NCBI GenBank assembly: GCA_963402885.1
Contig: OY727097.1
Location: 19,034,001-19,098,000 of the forward strand
Direction of reading: 5' to 3'
DNA length: 64,000 nucleotides
DNA from: Antedon bifida
Taxonomy: Eukaryota > Echinodermata > Crinoidea > Comatulida > Antedonidae
The notes below the pieces were generated by a model. That model did not search any database. It saw only the letters and a program-made list of their open reading frames with translations, and had not been told where the DNA came from. The number at the start of each line of letters is the position of its first letter. Within the stretch, counting starts at the first letter, position 1. A program made the translations under genes and the position numbers. Below, piece by piece: positions 29,246 through 43,000 of the stretch.

Positions 29246-29953
29246 CATTTGGAGACGTTTTAGACCATTTTGAGCATTTCGACAAAACTTGTTGACATAA
29301 AAACATCAAAGTGCTTAGAATAGCTTCAATTCGCATTTGGAGACGTTTTATACCATTTTGAACATTTCGATAAAACTTTTCACACACAAACATCAAAGTG
29401 GACAAAATATCTTAATATCGTATTTGAAAACGTTTTAGACCATTTTGAGCATTTCGACAAAACTTTTTCACACAAAACTTCAAAGTGCTTAGAAATGCTT
29501 CAAATCGCATTTGGAGACGTTTTAGACCATTTTGAACATTTCGATAAAACTTTTCACACACAAACATCAAAGTGCACAAAATAGCTAAATATCGTATTTG
29601 AAAACGTTTTAGACCATTTTGAGCATTTCGACAAAACTTTTTCACACAAAACATCAAAGTGTACAGAATAGCTTCATATCGCATTTGGAGACGTTTTAGA
29701 GCATTTTGTGCATTTCGATGAAACTTGGTTACACAAAAACATCAAAGTGCTTAAAATCACATTTGAAACCGTTTTAGAGCATTTTGAGCATTTCTATAAA
29801 ACTTTTCACACACAAACATCAAAGTGCACAAAATAGCTTAATATCGTATTTGAAAACGTTTTAGACCATTTTGAGCATTTCGACAAAACTTTTTCACACA
29901 AAACATCAAAGTGTACAGAATAGCTTCAAATCGCATTTGGAGACGTTTTAGAC

Positions 29954-30457
29954 CATTTTGTGATTTTCGATGAAACTTGGTTACACAAAAACATCAAAGT
30001 GCTTAAAATCACATTTAAAACCGTTTTAGAGCATTTTCAGCATTTCGATAAAACTTTTCACACACAAATATCAAAGTGCACAAAATAGCTTAATATCGTA
30101 TTTGAAAACGTTTTAGACCATTTTGAGCATTTCGACAAAACTTTTTCACACAAAACATCAAAGTGTACAGAATAGCTTCAAATCGCATTTGGAGACGTTT
30201 TAGACCATTTTGTGATTTTCGATGAAACTTGGTTACACAAAAACATCAAAGTGCTTAAAATCACATTTAAAACCGTTTTAGAGCATTTTCAGCATTTCGA
30301 TAAAACTTTTCACACACAAATATCAAAGTGCACAAAATAGCTTAATATCGTATTTGAAAACGTTTTAGACCATTTTGAGCATTTCGACAAAACTTTTTCA
30401 CACAAAACATCAAAGTGTACAGAATAGCTTCAAATCGCATTTGGAGACGTTTTAGAC
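29954..30457. repeat. Two clean 252-bp satellite B trimers in tandem
   Basis: The Q-R-S trimer with the private change cattttcagcatttcg (at 30032 and 30284) is present twice in succession, 252 bp apart. I see no other difference between the copies over the trimer. This is a recent local amplification and gives the exact trimer length: 87 + 87 + 78. Confidence 0.8.
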
Positions 30458-33400
30458 CATTTTGTGCATTTCGAAAAAACTTTTTAACATAAAAACATCA
30501 AAGTGCTTAGAGTAGCTTTAAATCGCATTTGGAGGCGTTTTAGACCATTTTGAGCATTTCGACAAAACTTTTTCACACAAAACATCAAAGTGTACAGAAT
30601 AGCTTCAAATCGCATTTGGAGACATTTTAGACCATTTTGTGATTTTCGATGAAAATATGTTAAACAAAAACATCAAAGTGCTTAAAATCACATTTAAAAC
30701 CGTTTTAGAGCATTTTGAGCATTTCGATAAAACTTTTCACACACAAATATCAAAGTGCACAAAATAGCTTAATATCGTATTTGAAAACGTTTTAGACCAT
30801 TTTGAGCATTTCGACAAAACTTTTTCACACAAAACATCAAAGTGTACAGAATAGCTTCAAATCGCATTTGGAGACGTCTTAGACCATTTTGTGCATTTCG
30901 AAAAAACTTTTTAACATAAAAACATCAAAGTGCTTAGAATAGCTTTAAATCGCATTTGCAGACGTTTTAGACCATTTTGTGATTTTCGAAAAAACTTTTT
31001 AACATAAAAACACCAAAGTGCTTAGAAATACTTCAGATCGCATTTGAAGACGTTTTAGACCATTTTGTGCATTTCGATGAAACTTGGTTACACAAAAACT
31101 TCAAAGTGCTTAAAATCACATTTGAAACCGTTTTAGAGCATTTTGAGCATTTCTATAAAACTTTTCACACACAAACATCAAAGTGCACCAAATAGCTTAA
31201 TATCGTATTTGAAAACGTTTTAGACCATTTTGAGCATTTCGACAAAAATTTTTCACACAAAGCATCAAAGTGTACAGAATAGCTTCAAATCGCATTTGGA
31301 GACGTTTTAGACCATTTTGTGCATTTCGAAAAAACTTTTTAACATAAAAACATCAAAGTGCTTAGAATAGCTTCAAATCGCATTTGGAGACGTTTTAGAC
31401 CATTTTGTGATTTTCGAAAAAACTTTTTAACATAAAAACACCAAAGTGCTTAGAAATACTTCAGATCGCATTTGAAGACGTTTTAGACCATTTTGTGCAT
31501 TTCGATGAAACTTGGTTACACAAAAACATCAAAGTGCTTAAAATCACATTTGAAACCGTTTTAGAGCATTTTGAGCATTTCTATAAAACTTTTCACACAC
31601 AAACATCAAAGTGCACAAAATAGCTTAATATCGTATTTGAAAACGTTTTAGACCATTTTGAGAATTTCGACAAAACTTTTTCACACAAAACATCAAAGTG
31701 TACAGAATAGCTTCAAATCGCATTTGGAGACGTTTTAGACCATTTTGTGCATTTCGATGAAACTTGGTTACACAAAACCATCAAAGTGCTTAAAATCACA
31801 TTTGAAACCGTTTTAGACCATTTTGAACATTTCGATAAAACTTTTCACACACAAACATCAAAGTGCACAAAATAGCATAATATCGTATTTGAAAACGTTT
31901 TAGACCATTTTGAGCATTTCGACAAAACTTTTTCACAAAACATCAAATTGTACAGAATAGCTTCATATCGCATTTGGAGACGTTTTAGAGCATTTTGTGC
32001 ATTTCGATGAAACTTGGTTACACAAAAACAACAAAGTGCTTAAAATCACATTTGAAACCGTTTTAGACAATTTTGAGCATTTCGATAAAACTTTTCACAC
32101 AAAAACATCAAAGTGCTTAGAATAGCTTCAAATCGCATTTGGAGACGTTTTAGACCATTTTGTGGTTTTCGAAAAAACTTTTTAACATAAAAACATCAAA
32201 GTGCTTAGAATAGGTTCAAATCGCATTTGGAGACGTTTTAGACCATTTTGTGATTTTCGATGAAACTTGGTTACACAAAAACATCAAAGTGCTTAAAATC
32301 ACATTTGAAACCGTTTTAGACAATTTTGAGCATTTCGATAAAACTTTTCACACAAAAACATCAAAGTGCTTAGAATAGCTTCAAATCGCATTTGGAGACG
32401 TTTTAGACCATTTTGTGGTTTTCGAAAAAAACTTTTTAACATAAAAACATCAAAGTGCTTAGAATAGCTTCAAATCGCATTTGGAGACGTTTTAGACCAT
32501 TTTGTGATTTTCGATAAAACTTTTCACACACAAATATCAAAGTGCACAAAATAGCTTAATATCGTATTTGAAAACGTTTTAGACCATTTTGAGCATTTCG
32601 ACAAAACTTTTTCACACAAAACGTCAAAGTGTACAGAATAGCTTCAAATCGCATTTGGAGACGTTTTAGACCATTTTGTGCATTTCGAAAAAACTTTTTA
32701 ACATAAAAACATCAAAGTGCTTAGAATAGCTTTAAATCGCATTTGGAGACGTTTTAGACCATTTTGTGATTTTCGAAAAAACTTTTTAACATAAAAACAC
32801 CAAAGTGCTTAGAAATACATCAGATCGCATTTGAAGACGTTTCAGACCATTTTGTGCATTTCGATGAAACTTGGTTACACAAAAACATCAAAGTGCTTAA
32901 AATCACATTTGAAACTGTTTTAGAGCATTTTGAACATTTCGATAAAACTTTTCACACAAAAACATCAAAGTGCTTAGAATAGCTTCAAATCGCATTTGGA
33001 GACGTTTTAGACCATTTTGTGATTTTCGAAAAAACTTTTTAACATAAAAACATCAAAGTGCTTAGAATAGCTTCAAATCGCATTTGGAGACGTTTTAGAC
33101 CATTTTGTGATTTTCGATGAAACTTGGTTACACAAAAACATCAAAGTGCTTAAAATCACATTTAAAACCGTTTTAGAGCATTTTGAGCATTTCGATAAAA
33201 CTTTTCACACACAAATATCAAAGTGCACAAAATAGCTTAATATCGTATTTGAAAACGTTTTAGACCATTTTGAGCATTTCGACAAAACTTTTTCACACAA
33301 AACGTCAAAGTGTACAGAATAGCTTCAAATCGCATTTGGAAACGTTTTAGACCATTTTGTGCATTTCGAAAAAACTTTTTAACATAAAAACATCAAAGTG

Positions 33401-36073
33401 CTTAGAATAGCTTTAAATCGCATTTGGAGACGTTTTAGACCATTTTGTGATTTTCGAAAAAACTTTTTAACATAAAAACACCAAAGTGCTTAGAAATACT
33501 TCAGATCGCATTTGAAGACGTTTTAGACCATTTTGTGCATTTCGATGAAACTTGGTTACACAAAAACATCAAAGTGCTTAAAATCACATTTGAAACTGTT
33601 TTAGAGCATTTCGAGCATTTCTATAAAACTTTTCACACACAAACATCAAAGTGCACAAAATAGCTTAATATCGTATTTGAAAACGTTTTAGACCATTTTG
33701 AGCATTTCGACAAAACTTTTTCCACACAAAACATCAAAGTGTACAGAATAGCTTCAAATCGCATTTGGAGACGTTTTAGACCATTTTGTGCATTTCGATG
33801 AAACTTGGTTACACAAAACCATCAAAGTGCTTAAAATCACATTTGAAACCGTTTTAGACCATTTTGAACATTTCGATAAAACTTTTCACACACAAACATC
33901 AAAGTGCACAAAATAGCATAATATCGTATTTGAAAACGTTTTAGACCATTTTGAGCATTTCGACCAAACTTTTTCACACAAAACATCAAAGTGTACAGAA
34001 TAGCTTCATATCGCATTTGGAGACGTTTTAGAGCATTTTGTGCATTTCGATGAAACTTGGTTACACAAAAACATCAAAGTGCTTAAAATCACATTTGAAA
34101 CCGTTTTAGACAATTTTGAGCATTTCGATAAAACTTTTCACACAAAAACATCAAAGTGCTTAGAATAGCTTCAAATCGCATTTGGAGACGTTTTAGACCA
34201 TTTTGTGATTTTCGAAAAAACTTTTTAACATAAAAACATCAAAGTGCTTAGAATAGCTTCAAATCGCATTTGGAGACGTTTTAGACCATTTTGTGATTTT
34301 CGATGAAACTTGGTTACACAAAAACATCAAAGTGCTTAAAATCACATTTAAAACCGTTTTAGAGCATTTTGAGCATTTCGATAAAACTTGGTTACACAAA
34401 AACATCAAAGTGCTTAAAATCACATTTAAAACCGTTTTAGAGCATTTTGAGCATTTCGATAAAACTTGTTAACATAAAAACATCAAAGTGCTTAGAATAG
34501 CTTCAAATCGCATTTGGAGACGTTTTAGACCATTTTGTGGTTTTCGAAAAAACTTTTTAACATAAAAACATCAAAGTGCTTAGAATAGCTTCAAATCGCA
34601 TTTGGAGACGTTTTAGACAATTTTGTGATTTTCGATGAAACTTGGTTACACAAAAACATCAAAGTGCTTAAAATCACATTTAAAACCGTTTTAGAGCATT
34701 TTGAGCATTTCGATAAAACTTGTTAACATAAAAAGATCAAAGTGCTTAGAATAGCTTCAAATCGCATTTGGAGACGTTTTAGACCATTTTGTGATTTTCG
34801 AAAAAGCTTTTTAACATAAAAACATCAAAGTGCTTAGAATAGCTTCAAATCGCATTTGGAGACGTTTTAGACCATTTTGTGATTTTCGATGAAACTTGGT
34901 TACACAAAAACATCAAAGTGCTTAAAATCACATTTAAAACCGTTTTAGAGCATTTTGAGCATTTCGATAAAACTTTTCACACACAAATATCAAAGTGCAC
35001 AAAATAGCTTAATATCGTATTTGAAAACGTTTTAGACCATTTTGAGCATTTCGACAAAACTTTTTCACACAAAACGTCAAAGTGTACAGAATAGCTTCAA
35101 ATCGCATTTGGAAACGTTTTAGACCATTTTGTGCATTTCGAAAAAACTTTTTAACATAAAAACATCAAAGTGCTTAGAATAGCTTTAAATCGCATTTGGA
35201 GACGTTTTAGACCATTTTGTGATTTTCGAAAAAACTTTTTAACATAAAAACACCAAAGTGCTTAGAAATACTTCAGATCGCATTTGAAGACGTTTTAGAC
35301 CATTTTGTGCATTTCGATGAAACTTGGTTACACAAAAACATCAAAGTGCTTAAAATCACATTTGAAACTGTTTTAGAGCATTTCGAGCATTTCTAAAAAA
35401 CTTTTCACACACAAACATCAAAGTGCACAAAATAGCTTCAAATCGCATTTGGAGACGTTTTAGACCATTTTGTGATTTTCGAAAAAGCTTTTTAACATAA
35501 AAACATCAAAGTGCTTAGAATAGCTTCAAATCGCATTTGGAGACGTTTTAGACCATTTTGTGATTTTCGATGAAACTTGGTTACACAAAAACATCAAAGT
35601 GCTTAAAATCACATTTAAAACCGTTTTAGAGCATTTTGAGCATTTCGATAAAACTTTTCACACACAAATATCAAAATGCACAAAATAGCTTAATATCGTA
35701 TTTGAAAACGTTTTAGACCATTTTGTGCATTTCGAAAAAACTTTTTAACATAAAAACATCAAAGTGCTTAGAATAGCTTCAAATCGCATTTGGAGACGTT
35801 TTAGACCATTTTGTGCATTTCGATGAAACTTGGTTACACAAAAACATCAAAGTGCTTAAAATCACATTTGAAACCGTTTTAGACCATTTTGAACATTTCG
35901 ATAAAACTTTTCACACACAAACATCAAAGTGCACAAAATAGCATAATATCGTATTTGAAAACGTTTTAGACCATTTTGAGAATTTCTACAAAACTTTTTC
36001 ACACAAAACATCAAAGTGTACAGAATAGCTTCAAATCGCATTTGGAGACGTTTTAGACCATTTTGTGCATTTC

Positions 36074-37060
36074 GATGAAACTTGGTTATACAAAACCATC
36101 AAAGTGCTTAAAATCACATTTGAAACCGTTTTAGACCATTTTGAACATTTCGATAAAACTTTTCACACACAAACATCAAAGTGCACAAAATAGCATAATA
36201 TCGTATTTGAAAACGTTTTAGACCATTTTGAGCATTTCGACAAAACTTTTCACACACAAATATCAAAGTGCACAAAATAGCTTAATATCGTATTTGAAAA
36301 CGTTTTAGACCATTTTGAGCATTTCGACAAAACTTTTTCACACAAAACATCAAAGTGTACAGAATAGCTTCAAATCGCATTTGGAGACGTTTTAGACCAT
36401 TTTGTGCATTTCGAAAAAACTTTTTAACATAAAAACATCAAAGTCCTTAGAATAGCTTCAAATCGCATTTGGAGACGTTTTAGACCATTTTGTGATTTTC
36501 GATGAAACTTGGTTACACAAAAACATCAATTTTGTGATTTTCGAAAAAACTTTTTAACATAAAAACACCAAAGTGCTTAGAAATACTTCAGATCGCATTT
36601 GAAGACGTTTTAGACCATTTTGTGCATTTCGATGAAACTTGGTTACACAAAAACATCAAAGTGCTTAAAATCACATTTGAAACCGTTTTAGAGCATTTTG
36701 AGCATTTCTATAAAACTTTTCACACACAAACATCAAAGTGCACAAAATAGCTTAATATCGTATTTGAAAACGTTTTAGACCATTTTGAGCATTTCGACAA
36801 AACTTTTTCACACAAAACATCAAAGTGTACAGAATAGCTTCAAATCGCATTTGGAGACGTTTTAAACCATTTTGTGCATTTCGATGAAACTTGGTTACAC
36901 AAAACCATCAAAGTGCTTAAAATCACATTTGAAACCGTTTTAGACCATTTTGAACATTTCGATAAAACTTTTCACACACAAACATCAAAGTGCACAAAAT
37001 AGCATAATATCGTATTTGAAAACGTTTTAGACCATTTTGAGCATTTCGACAAAACTTTTT
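36074..37060. repeat. Satellite B long-range block, copy 2
   Basis: It is collinear with 14431-15418 (offset 21,642) and with 50684-51404 (offset 14,610). It has the fused unit at about 36238, the rare agtccttag variant at 36442 and the truncated Q unit at 36524. The last two also occur 83 bp apart at about 41150/41233 (offset 4709). At least four related blocks are thus scattered across the array. Confidence 0.72.
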
Positions 37061-40000
37061 CACAAAACATCAAATTGTACAGAATAGCTTCATATCGCAT
37101 TTGGAGACGTTTTAGAGCATTTTGTGCATTTCGATGAAACTTGGTTACACAAAAACATCAAAGTGCTTAAAATCACATTTGAAACCGTTTTAGACAATTT
37201 TGAGCATATCGATAAAACTTTTCATACAAAAACATCAAAGTGCTTAGAATAGCTTCAAATCGCATTTGGAGACGTTTTAGACCATTTTGTGGTTTTCGAA
37301 AAAACTTTTTAACATAAAAACATCAAAGTGCTTAGAATAGCTTCAAATCGCATTTGGAGACGTTTTAGACCATTTTGTGATTTTCGATGAAACTTGGTTA
37401 CACAAAAACATCAAAGTGCTTAAAATCACATTTAAAACCGTTTTAGAGCATTTTGAGCATTTCGATAAAACTTGTTAACATAAAAACATCAAAGTGCTTA
37501 GAATAGCTTCAAATCGCATTTGGAGACGTTTTAGACCATTTTGTGATTTTCGAAAAAACTTTTTAACATAAAAACATTAAAATGCTTAGAATAGCTTCAA
37601 ATCGCATTTGGAGACGTTTTAGACCATTTTGTGATTTTCGATGAAACTTGGTTACACAAAAACATAAAAGTGCTTAGAAATACTTCAGATCGCATTTGAA
37701 GACGTTTTAGACCATTTTGTGCATTTCGATGAAACTTGGTTACACAAAAACATCAAAGTGCTTAAAATCACATTTGAAACCGTTTTAGAGCATTTTGAGC
37801 ATTTCTATAAAACTTTTCACACACAAACATCAAAGTGCACAAAATAGCTTAATATCGTATTTGAAAACGTTTTAGACCATTTTGAGCATTTCGACAAAAC
37901 TTTTTCACACAAAACATCAAAGTGTACAGAATAGCTTCAAATCGCATTTGGAGACGTTTTAGACCATTTTGTGCATTTCGATGAAACTTGGTTACACAAA
38001 ACCATCAAAGTGCTTAAAATCACATTTGAAACCGTTTTAGACCATTTTGAACATTTCGATAAAACTTTTCACACACAAACATCAAAGTGCACAAAATAGC
38101 ATAATATCGTATTTGAAAACGTTTTAGACCATTTTGAGCATTTCGACAAAACTTTTTCACAAAACATCAAATTGTACAGAATAGCTTCATATCGCATTTG
38201 GAGACGTTTTAGAGCATTTTGTGCATTTCGATGAAACTTGGTTACACAAAAACATCAAAGTGCTTAAAATCACATTTGAAACCGTTTTAGACAATTTTGA
38301 GCATATCGATAAAACTTTTCATACAAAAACATCAAAGTGCTTAGAATAGCTTCAAATCGCATTTGGAGACGTTTTAGACCATTTTGTGGTTTTCGAAAAA
38401 ACTTTTTAACATAAAAACATCAAAGTGCTTAGAATAGCTTCAAATCGCATTTGGAGACGTTTTAGACCATTTTGTGATTTTCGATGAAACTTGGTTACAC
38501 AAAAACATAAAAGTGCTTAAAATCACATTTAAAACCGTTTTAGAGCATTTTGAGCATTTCGACAAAACTTTTTCAAACAAAACATCAAATTGTACAGAAT
38601 AGCTTCATATCGCATTTGGAGACGTTTTAGAGCATTTTGTGCATTTCGATCAAAGTGCTTAAAATCACATTTGAAACCGTTTTAGACAATTTTGAGCATT
38701 TCGATAAAACTTTTCACACAAAAACATCAAAGTGCTTAGAATAGCTTCAAATCGCATTTGGAGACGTTTTAGACCATTTTGTGGTTTTCGAAAAAACTTT
38801 TTAACATAAAAACATCAAAGTGCTTAGAATAGCTTCAAATCGCATTTGGAGACGTTTTAGACCATTTTGTGATTTCGATGAAACTTGGTTACACAAAAAC
38901 ATCAAAGTGCTTAAAATCACATTTAAAACCGTTTTAGAGCATTTTGAGCATTTCGATAAAACTTGTTAACATTAAAACATCAAAGTGCTTAGAATAGCTT
39001 CAAATCGCATTTGGAGACGTTTTAGACCATTTTGTGATTTTCGAAAAAACTTTTTAACATAAAAACATCAAAGTGCTTAGAATAGCTTCAAATCGCATTT
39101 GGAGACGTTTTAGACCATTTTGTGATTTTCGATGAAACCTGGTTACACAAAAACATCAAAGTGCTTAAAATCACAAAAGAAACCGTTTTAGACCATTTTG
39201 AGCATTTCGATAAAACTTTTTTACACAAAACGTCAAAGTGTACAGAATAGCTTCAAATCGCATTTGGAGACGTTTTAGACCATTTTGTGATTTTCGAAAA
39301 AACTTTTTAACATAAAAACATCAAAGTGCTTAGAATAGCTTCAAATCGCATTTGGAGACGTTTTAGACCATTTTGTGATTTTCGATGAAACTTGGTTACA
39401 CAAAAACATCAAAGTGCTTAAAATCACATTTGAAACCGTTTTGGACAATTTTGAGCATATCGATAAAACTTTTCATACAAAAACATCAAAGTGCTTAGAA
39501 TAGCTTCAAATCGCATTTGGAGACGTTTTAGACCATTTTGTGGTTTTCGAAAAAACTTTTTAACATAAAAACATCAAAGTGCTTAGAATAGCTTCAAATC
39601 GCATTTGGAGACGTTTTAGACCATTTTGTGATTTTCGATGAAACTTGGTTACACAAAAACATCAAAGTGCTTAAAATCACATTTAAAACCGTTTTAGAGC
39701 ATTTTGAGCATTTCCATAAAACTTGTTAACATAAAAACATCAAAGTGCTTAGAATAGCTTCAAATCGCATTTGGAGACGTTTTAGACCATTTTGTGATTT
39801 TCGAAAAAACTTTTTAACATAAAAACATCAAAGTGCTTAGAATAGCTTCAAATCGCATTTGGAGACGTTTTAGACCATTTTGTGATTTTCGATGAAACTT
39901 GGTTACACAAAAACATCAAAGTGCTTAAAATCACATTTAAAACCGTTTTAGAGCATTTTGAGCATTTCGATAAAACTTGTTAACATAAAACATCAAAGTG

Positions 40001-43000
40001 CTTAGAATAGCTTCAAATCGCATTTGGAGACGTTTTAGACCATTTTGTGATTTTCGAAAAAACTTTTTAACATAAAAACATCAAAGTGCTTAGAATAGCT
40101 TCAAATCGCATTTGGAGACGTTTTAGACCATTTTGTGATTTTCGATGAAACTTGGTTACACAAAAACATAAAAGTGCTTAAAATCACATTTAAAACCGTT
40201 TTAGAGCATTTTGAGCATTTCGACAAAACTTTTTCACACAAAACATCAAATTGTACAGAATAGCTTCATATCGCATTTGGAGACGTTTTAGAGCATTTTG
40301 TGCATTTCGATCAAAGTGCTTAAAATCACATTTGAAACCGTTTTAGACAATTTTGAGCATTTCGATAAAACTTTTCACACAAAAACATCAAAGTGCTTAG
40401 AATAGCTTCAAATCGCATTTGGAGACGTTTTAGACCATTTTGTGGTTTTCGAAAAAACTTTTTAACATAAAAACATCAAAGTGCTTAGAATAGCTTCAAA
40501 TCGCATTTGGAGACGTTTTAGACCATTTTGTGATTTTCGATGAAACTTGGTTACACAAAAACATCAAAGTGCTTAAAATCATATTTAAAACCGTTTTAGA
40601 GCATTTTGAGCATTTCGATAAAACTTTTCACACACAAATATCAAAGTGCACAAAATAGCTTAATATCGTATTTGAAAACGTTTTAGACCATTTTGAGCAT
40701 TTCGACAAAACTTTTTCACACAAAACATCAAAGTGTACAGAATAGCTTCAAATCGCATTTGGAGACGTTTTAGAGCATTTCGAAAAAACTTTTTAACATA
40801 AAAACATCAAAGTGCTTAGAATAGCTTCAAATCGCATTTGGAGACGTTTTAGACCATTTTGTGATTTTCGATGAAACTTGGTTACACAAAAACATCAAAG
40901 TGCTTAAAATCACATTTAAAACCGTTTTAGAGCATTTTGAGCATTTCGATAAAACTTTTCACACACAAATATCAAAGTGCACAAAATAGCTTAATATCGT
41001 ATTTGAAAACGTTTTAGACCATTTTGAGCATTTCGACAAAACTTTTTCACACAAAACATCAAAGTGTACAGAATAGCTTCAAATCGCATTTGGAGACGTT
41101 TTAGACCATTTTGTGCATTTCGAAAAAACTTTTTAACATAAAAACATCAAAGTCCTTAGAATAGCTTCAAATCGCATTTGGAGACGTTTTAGACCATTTT
41201 GTGATTTTCGATGAAACTTGGTTACACAAAAACATCAATTTTGTGATTTTCGAAAAAACTTTTTAACATAAAAACACCAAAGTGCTTAGAAATACTTCAG
41301 ATCGCATTTGAAAACGTTTTAGACCATTTTGTGCATTTCGATGAAACTTGGTTACACAAAAACATCAAAGTGCTTAAAATCACATTTGAAACTGTTTTAG
41401 AGCATTTCGAGCATTTCTATAAAACTTTTCACACACAAACATCAAAGTGCACAAAATAGCTTAATATCGTATTTGAAAACGTTTTAGACCATTTTGAGCA
41501 TTTCGACAAAACTCTTTCACATAAAACATCAAAGTGTACAGAATAGCTTCAAATCGCATTTGGAGACGTTTTAGACCATTTTGTGCATTTCGATGAAACT
41601 TGGTTACACAAAACCATCAAAGTGCTTAAAATCACATTTGAAACCGTTTTAGACCATTTTGAACATTTCGATAAAACTTTTCACACACGAACATCAAAGT
41701 GCACAAAATAGCATAATATCGTATTTGAAAACGTTTTAGACCATTTTGAGCATTTCGACAAAACTTTTTCACACAAAACATCAAAGTGTACAGAATAGCT
41801 TCATATCGCATTTGGAGACGTTTTAGAGCATTTTGTGCATTTCGATCAAAGTGCTTAAAATCACATTTGAAACCGTTTTAGACAATTTTGAGCATTTCGA
41901 TAAAACTTTTCACACAAAAACATCAAAGTGCTTAGAATAGCTTCAAATCGCATTTGGAGACGTTTTAGACCATTTTGTGGTTTTCGAAAAAACTTTTTAA
42001 CATAAAAACATCAAAGTGCTTAGATTAGCTTCAAATCGCATTTGGAGACGTTTTAGACCATTTTGTGATTTTCGATGAAACTTGGTTACACAAAAACATC
42101 AAAGTGCTTAAAATCACATTTAAAACCGTTTTAGAGCATTTTGAGCATTTCGATAAAACTTGTTAACATTAAAACATCAAAGTGCTTAGAATAGCTTCAA
42201 ATCGCATTTGGAGACGTTTTAGACCATTTTGTGATTTTCGAAAAAACTTTTTAACATAAAAACATCAAAGTGCTTAGAATAGCTTCAAATCGCATTTGGA
42301 GACGTTTTAGACCATTTTGTGATTTTCGATGAAACCTGGTTACACAAAAACATCAAAGTGCTTAAAATCACAAAAGAAACCGTTTTAGACCATTTTGAGC
42401 ATTTCGATAAAACTTTTTCACACAAAACGTCAAAGTGTACAGAATAGCTTCAAATCGCATTTGGAGACGTTTTAGACCATTTTGTGATTTTCGAAAAAAC
42501 TTTTTAACATAAAAACATCAAAGTGCTTAGAATAGCTTCAAATCGCATTTGGAGACGTTTTAGACCATTTTGTGATTTTCGATGAAACTTGGTTACACAA
42601 AAACATCAAAGTGCTTAAAATCATATTTAAAACCGTTTTAGAGCATTTTGAGCATTTCGATAAAACATTTCACACACAAATATCAAAGTGCACAAAATAG
42701 CTTAATATCGTATTTGAAAACGTTTTAGACCATTTTGAGCATTTCGACAAAACTTTTTCACACAAAACATCAAAGTGTACAGAATAGCTTCAAATCGCAT
42801 TTGGAGACGTTTTAGAGCATTTTGAGCATTTCGATAAAACTTGTTAACATAAAAACATCAAAGTGCTTAGAATAGCTTCAAATCGCATTTGGAGACGTTT
42901 TAGACCATTTAATGATTTTCGAAAAAACTTTTTAACATAAAAACATCAAAGTGCTTAGAATAGTTTCAAATCGCATTTGGAGACGTTTTAGACCATTTTG

